Source: Brachybacterium aquaticum (GTDB lineage: Bacteria > Actinomycetota > Actinomycetes > Actinomycetales > Dermabacteraceae). Taken from it: a DNA stretch of 64,000 nt. Both the position numbers and the translations under genes were made by a program. Position 1 is the stretch's first letter, and every line of letters begins with the position of its first letter. Below are positions 60,167 through 64,000 of this stretch, piece after piece. The notes under the pieces were generated by a model that was not told where the DNA came from, did not search any database, and saw nothing but the letters and a program-made list of their open reading frames with translations. Where the stretch lies: contig NZ_JACHLZ010000001.1 of NCBI RefSeq assembly GCF_014204755.1, positions 2,046,001 through 2,110,000 on the forward strand, written 5' to 3'.

Positions 60167-61753
60167 ATGACGAACGTGACCGATACGGCCGCACTGGGCG
60201 GCCCGACCCGTCCCGGCGGCCGCAGCCGCCGCCGCGTCGCCCTGGTCCTGGTGGCAGTCCTCGCGGCCCTGGCCGTGGTGCTGACCGGCGGGGCCCTCGC
60301 CTATGCCAAGCAGTTCGACGGCCGCGCGCTCCCAGGCACCACCGTGCTCGGCCAGGACGTGGCCGGGAAGACCCCTGAGGAGATCGCCGCCCTGGTGACC
60401 GAGCGCGGTGACGCCGTGAAGGTCTCCGTGACCGCCGGCGACCAGCAGCTCGACGTGCCGCTGGCGGACCTCGGCGTCACCGTGGACGCAGCGGCGACCG
60501 GACAGGCCGCCGTGCAGCGCGACGACTCGCTGCCCGCCGTGCTCTCCTCGACCTGGTCGGGCGAGCACCCGGTGGAGCCCGTCGTCACCGTCGACGAGGC
60601 CAAGGCCGCCGAGTTCGCCAAGGGCCTCGTCCCTGCCGACCTCACCACCCCGGTGGATGCGCAGGTCGTCTTCGACGAGGACGCCCAGACCTGGAACGTC
60701 GAGCCCGGCCGCAACGGTCAGGGCGTGGACCCGCAGAACCTCGTGGACGCGGTCACCGCCAACGCCTCCGCGCTGAAGGACTTCTCCGTCGAGCAGCCCA
60801 TCGAGGAGATCGCCCCGGCGATCACCGATGAGGAGGCCCAGGACGTGGTCGGCTCGATCGCCAAGATCCTCGAGCAGCCCATGGCCATCGCCGGCGCGGA
60901 CGGCGAGACCCACGAGGTCTCCGCCGAGCGCCGCAACAGCTGGATCTCCGTGACCCCCTCCGAGGACGGCCAGGGCCTGTCCGTCGCGGTGGACGAGGAC
61001 GCGGTGCGCGAGTGGGTCTCCGCGCGTGCCGACAAGGACGCCGTCGAGCCGGAGAACGGCATCGAGCAGGTCGACGAGTCCGGCAAGGTCGTCAAGGTCG
61101 TCTCCGAGAAGAAGGACGGCCTGGAGATCACCAACACCGACTCGGTCGCCGAGGAGCTCATCACCGCGCTGAAGGGCACCACTCCGCTCGAGGCAGCCTT
61201 CGAGACCAAGAAGCTCGAGGCCGAGGTCGACCAGGTCGACGCCCCGAAGTCGGAGGAGGAGAAGAAGGCCGAGGAGGAGAAGAAGGCCGAGGACGAGAAG
61301 ACCTCGGACGACAAGGCCACCGACGAGGAGAAGAAGACCGAGGAGGAGGCCGCCCCGGCCGAGCCCACCGGTGAGAAGTGGATCGACGTCGACCTCACCA
61401 ACAAGACCGTCACCGCCTACGTGGGCGACACCCCGGTGTGGGGCCCTCGCTCGATGGTCGACGGCAAGGAGGGCAACGAGACGCCCACCGGCACCTACGA
61501 GATCTACCTGCGCTACGACCGTCAGGACATGACCAACGCCGCGTACTACCCCGAGGGTCACGAGAAGTACTACTACATCCGGGACGTGCCGTGGGTGCAG
61601 TACTTCCACCACGGCTACGGCTTCCACGGCGCGCCCTGGCGCTCCTCGTTCGGCTACTCCGGCTCCCACGGGTGCATCAACCTGCCGGTCTCCGACGCCA
61701 AGTGGCTGTACGACTGGGCGAGCATGGGCACCAAGGTGGTCGTCCACCGCTGA
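60167..61753 (+). CDS. L,D-transpeptidase with peptidoglycan-binding domains
   Basis: This 528-aa enzyme makes 3-3 cross-links or anchors molecules to peptidoglycan. A basic N-terminus and one transmembrane or uncleaved signal segment (about 23-47, VALVLVAVLAALAVVLTGGALAYA) lead to two tandem VanW/PG_binding_4-like domains (about 50-355). A Glu/Lys-rich linker of about 40 residues (about 360-402) precedes the YkuD catalytic domain, with HGAPWRSSFGYSGSHGCINL split as HGAPW and SHGCINL; the nucleophile is Cys503. It is alone on the plus strand inside a minus-strand cluster for translation genes. No Shine-Dalgarno is obvious at the ATG. Confidence 0.92.
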   Translation: MTNVTDTAALGGPTRPGGRSRRRVALVLVAVLAALAVVLTGGALAYAKQFDGRALPGTTVLGQDVAGKTPEEIAALVTERGDAVKVSVTAGDQQLDVPLADLGVTVDAAATGQAAVQRDDSLPAVLSSTWSGEHPVEPVVTVDEAKAAEFAKGLVPADLTTPVDAQVVFDEDAQTWNVEPGRNGQGVDPQNLVDAVTANASALKDFSVEQPIEEIAPAITDEEAQDVVGSIAKILEQPMAIAGADGETHEVSAERRNSWISVTPSEDGQGLSVAVDEDAVREWVSARADKDAVEPENGIEQVDESGKVVKVVSEKKDGLEITNTDSVAEELITALKGTTPLEAAFETKKLEAEVDQVDAPKSEEEKKAEEEKKAEDEKTSDDKATDEEKKTEEEAAPAEPTGEKWIDVDLTNKTVTAYVGDTPVWGPRSMVDGKEGNETPTGTYEIYLRYDRQDMTNAAYYPEGHEKYYYIRDVPWVQYFHHGYGFHGAPWRSSFGYSGSHGCINLPVSDAKWLYDWASMGTKVVVHR

Positions 61754-61790
61754 CGCACCGTCGGCGCGGGTGGTCCCTCCCCCGCACAGT

Positions 61791-61832
61791 GCACGAGAGC
61801 CCCTCCCGATCCGTCGGGAGGGGCTCTCGTGC
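61791..61832 (+). terminator. Terminator of the L,D-transpeptidase gene
   Basis: A perfect 19-bp stem (61791-61809 with 61814-61832; arms GCACGAGAGCCCCTCCCGA and complement) with a TCCG loop, 38 nt after the stop codon. Confidence 0.85.
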
Positions 61833-61890
61833 TGTGGGGGCTCTCGTGCTGTGGGGGCTCTCGTGCTGTGGGGGCTCTCGTGCTGTGCGG
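61824..61890. repeat. 17-bp tandem repeat grown from the terminator arm
   Basis: CTCTCGTGCTGTGGGGG is repeated at 61824-61840, 61841-61857 and 61858-61874, with a fourth degenerate copy at 61875-61890. The first copy overlaps the right arm of the terminator. The spacer continues with CTGTGCGGTGCGGCG text up to the truB stop (61929). No coding function (the unit is not a multiple of 3). Confidence 0.85.
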
Positions 61891-61928
61891 CGCCCTGTGC
61901 GATGCCGAGTCCTGTGCGGTGCGGCGCC

Positions 61929-62882
61929 TCAGCAGCGGGCGTCGGCCGGGACCACGAGGGTGGGGCGCCACTGGGCGCCCTCGCGCACGAGGATCGCGAT
62001 GAGGCGCCCTGCGGCGTCGAGCGCCGCGACGGGGCTCTCTTCCCCCGCCTCGGCGGTGCGGGGGCGGTGCGGGCCCGGTGCCGGGACGGGCTCGGAGGCG
62101 GCGTGGATGCGTCGGCCGGTGCCGAGGTCCTCGACCTGGGCGGCATCGACCTGGAGCGCGGGCAGCACCTGGCGGGCGATCCCGCCGAGGCCGTGCAGGG
62201 GCAGGTCGACGTCGTCACCCTCGCCGCGGGCGGGGACGTGCGCACCGTCCGCGACGGCGAAGGGGCCTACGGCCGTGCGGCGCAGGGCCGTGAGGTGCCC
62301 GCCCACGCCGAGCGCAGCGCCGAGGTCGCGGGCGAGCGCACGGATGTAGGTGCCGGAGGAGCAGTCGATGACCGCGTCGAGATCGAGATGGCCGTCCGCT
62401 TCGCGGCGCGCGGTGATCTCGAAGCGGGAGATCCGCACGGGGCGAGCGGCGAGCTCGACGTCCTCCCCCGCCCGGGCGCGGGCGTAGGCGCGCTTGCCGT
62501 CGACCTTGATGGCGCTGACGGTGGAGGGGACCTGGGCGATGTCGCCGCGCAGAGCGGCGACCTGCTCCTCGATCTGCGCGTCCGTGAGGGCGGTGGCGTC
62601 GACGTGCTCGCCGAGCGGCTCGCCCTCGCGGTCATCGGTCGCGGTCGCACGGCCCAGCCGGATCGTGGCCTCGTAGGTCTTGTCCAGACCCACCAGGTGC
62701 GTGAGCAGGCGGGTGCCCTGGCCGATGCCGAGCACGAGCAGCCCGGTCGCCATGGGGTCCAGCGTGCCGGCGTGCCCGACCTTCTTGGTGCCCAGCAGCC
62801 AGCGGACCCGGGCGACGACGTCGTGGCTGGTGCGGTCGGGAGCCTTGTCGACCAGGAGGATCCCGTGCGGGGCGGGGCTCAC
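61929..62882 (-). CDS. truB: tRNA pseudouridine(55) synthase TruB
   Basis: TruB (317 aa) makes pseudouridine 55 in the T-loop of tRNAs. Catalytic Asp42 is in VGHAGTLDPMATGLL; GILLVDKAPDRTSHDVV, LDKTYEATIRLG and SAIKVDGKRAYARARAGE are also typical, and a C-terminal PUA-like region ends the protein. The start is a GTG at 62882, overlapping the rbfA stop by 4 nt (GTGA). Confidence 0.96.
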   Translation of the reverse strand: MSPAPHGILLVDKAPDRTSHDVVARVRWLLGTKKVGHAGTLDPMATGLLVLGIGQGTRLLTHLVGLDKTYEATIRLGRATATDDREGEPLGEHVDATALTDAQIEEQVAALRGDIAQVPSTVSAIKVDGKRAYARARAGEDVELAARPVRISRFEITARREADGHLDLDAVIDCSSGTYIRALARDLGAALGVGGHLTALRRTAVGPFAVADGAHVPARGEGDDVDLPLHGLGGIARQVLPALQVDAAQVEDLGTGRRIHAASEPVPAPGPHRPRTAEAGEESPVAALDAAGRLIAILVREGAQWRPTLVVPADARC

Positions 62883-63394
62883 GCCTGTCCGCGGGCCGCG
62901 TCGGCCTCGTCGTCGAGATCGTCGTCCTCGTCGTCGAGATCGTCGTCGTCGAGCTCGTCGTCCTCGAGCTCCTCCTCGCGGGGCTTGCGGTAGGGGTCGG
63001 CCTCGCCGGCGTGGACGGCGCCGACCTTGGCCTTCTCGAGCTCGGCGTCGCGGCCGCGGGCCTCGCTGAGGAGGTCCTCGATGATGCGGGCGTTCTCGGG
63101 GACGGCGTCGGCGATGAACTCGAGGGTCGGGGTCAGGCGCACGCCGGTCTGGCGGCCCACCTCGCGGCGGAGCATGCCGGTGGCGCTGCGCAGCGCGGCG
63201 GCGGTGCCCTCCCGCTCCTCGTCGGTGCCGAAGACGGTGTAGAAGAGGGTGGCGTGCTGCAGGTCGCCGCTGACGCGCACGTCGGTGATGGTCACGAACC
63301 CGAGGCGCGGGTCCTTGACCCGGGTGTCGAGCTGCGTGGCGACGATGACCTTGATGCGGTCGGCGAGCTTGAGGGCGCGGGGGCTGTCGTTCAT
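62879..63394 (-). CDS. rbfA: 30S ribosome-binding factor RbfA
   Basis: RbfA (171 aa) is needed for late maturation of the 30S subunit. The KH-like domain (about 1-120) has ALKLADRIKVIVATQLDTRVKDPRLG in two parts, VTITDVRVSGDLQHATLFYTV, and GMLRREVGRQTGVRLTPTLEF. The last 40 residues are an acidic tail almost made of Asp and Glu, as often seen in actinobacterial RbfA. The ATG overlaps the preceding methyltransferase stop by 4 nt. Confidence 0.96.
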   Translation of the reverse strand: MNDSPRALKLADRIKVIVATQLDTRVKDPRLGFVTITDVRVSGDLQHATLFYTVFGTDEEREGTAAALRSATGMLRREVGRQTGVRLTPTLEFIADAVPENARIIEDLLSEARGRDAELEKAKVGAVHAGEADPYRKPREEELEDDELDDDDLDDEDDDLDDEADAARGQA

Positions 63395-64000
63395 GGTACT
63401 GGTGTCTCCTGGTCGGCGCCGAGAGCGGCGAGCTCGTCGGCGCGGGGGTGGTCGAAGGGGACCGCGAGCAGGATGTCACGGTCGATGGACTGGTCCACAC
63501 GGTGGCGGAAGGCGCCGTCGGCGCTGAGGACCCGCAGACCGGCGTCGGCGAGCACGGCGCTCGCCTCGCCATGGTCCAGGGTGCGGCGGTTGACGGCCAG
63601 CGCCACCCCGGCGCCGTCGCGCAGCAGGGAGCGCCAGCCGGGGGCGGCCTCGCGCAGCACCTCGAGCGGGGAGCGCCGCCAGGTGCCGCCGGCCCGGGCG
63701 CCGTGCTGGACGCCGTAGGGCAGGTCGCCCACGAGCGCGTCGACGGAGCGGGCGGGCATCACCTCGGAAAGGCGCGTGGTGTCGCAGCCGAGCACGGTGA
63801 CGCGCTGCCCGCCGTTCTCGCGCAGGGTCTGCTTGTCGAGGGCGAGCTCGGCCTCGAGCCGGCTGCCCAGCTGCTCGCCGCGCACGGTGAGGCGGGTGGA
63901 GTCGAGGGTGTGCTTGTAGCGGTGGGTGCGCAGCCAGGTGCCGAGGAAGGCGCGGTACGCCTCGACGTCCTTGCGGTCGATCTCGGCGCCGCGGGGGCTG
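63391..64000 (-). CDS. TRM11-like SAM-dependent RNA methyltransferase (C-terminal part)
   Basis: The frame is open to the window edge, so only the last 203 residues or so are seen. They include YRAFLGTWLRTHRYKHTLDS, RVTVLGCDTTRLSEVMPA and VDALVGDLPYGVQHG. The DLPYG motif stands at the position of the (D/N)PPY motif of RNA and DNA amino-methyltransferases, and the arrangement resembles TRM11/THUMP-type tRNA guanine-N2 methyltransferases. The true start lies beyond 64000; a GTG at 63885 is internal. Its coupling to rbfA (4-nt overlap) suggests a role in RNA or ribosome maturation. Confidence 0.7.
   Translation of the reverse strand, partial: SPRGAEIDRKDVEAYRAFLGTWLRTHRYKHTLDSTRLTVRGEQLGSRLEAELALDKQTLRENGGQRVTVLGCDTTRLSEVMPARSVDALVGDLPYGVQHGARAGGTWRRSPLEVLREAAPGWRSLLRDGAGVALAVNRRTLDHGEASAVLADAGLRVLSADGAFRHRVDQSIDRDILLAVPFDHPRADELAALGADQETPVP

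Noticed and set aside
1-64000. tRNA, rRNA, insertion sequences, integrases, attachment sites
   Set aside because: I looked in all spacers and saw no cloverleaf, rRNA motif, transposase or integrase frame, or flanking target duplications.

Overview
The window is high-GC DNA with leading-strand gene order and protein families typical of an actinobacterium. The best fit is the Dermabacteraceae, probably Brachybacterium or a close relative. This placement is inferred from gene content, synteny and codon bias; no 16S rRNA gene is present. There is no sign of a prophage, transposon, CRISPR array, tRNA or rRNA gene. Nearly all of the window is conserved core chromosome.

Layout: (1) 1-15.7 kb: the division and cell-wall (dcw) cluster on the minus strand, in the order mraZ-rsmH-ftsL-ftsI-murE-murF-mraY-murD-ftsW-murG-murC-ftsQ-ftsZ (ftsZ cut by the window edge). 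Start and stop codons overlap by 1 or 4 nt at most junctions. A four-repeat MraZ box lies upstream of mraZ. (2) 16-24 kb: a DUF3040 membrane protein, DNA polymerase IV, a SAV_6107-type HEPN protein, a spermidine-synthase-like protein, a cold-shock protein, a PAC2 protein and a HelD-type RNA polymerase-recycling ATPase. (3) 24-34.6 kb: nrdR, a LysM protein, lexA, dinG, hflX, an RsmC-like methyltransferase, dapF, miaA, a YbjN protein and miaB. (4) 34.7-38.1 kb: a gluABCD-type amino-acid ABC transporter. (5) 38.1-47.1 kb: recX-recA-DUF3046-clgR-cinA-pgsA-ftsK-rnj. (6) 47.1-58.6 kb: dapA, an asparagine synthetase fused to an F420-ligase-like domain, a HAD hydrolase, azlCD, a small membrane protein, dapB, an M16 peptidase, pnp and rpsO. 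(7) 58.8-64 kb: ribF, truB, rbfA and a TRM11-like methyltransferase (cut by the edge), interrupted by an oppositely oriented L,D-transpeptidase.

Functional themes: peptidoglycan synthesis (dcw genes, dapA/dapB/dapF for meso-diaminopimelate, MurE with the DAP-type DNPR motif, an L,D-transpeptidase, possibly the AsnB fusion), the SOS response (lexA, recA, recX, dinB, a LysM protein with a LexA box over its ribosome-binding site), and RNA maturation and ribosome assembly (rsmH, miaA, miaB, truB, rbfA, rnj, pnp, hflX).

Most notable observations: the AsnB-F420-ligase-like fusion; a recurrent leaderless-promoter layout (TANNNT, 6-7 nt, start codon) at many genes; LexA boxes placed exactly over the lexA and recA promoters and over a Shine-Dalgarno; and a dispersed palindromic GGCCGACGGGGC element in spacers and in low-complexity protein tails.
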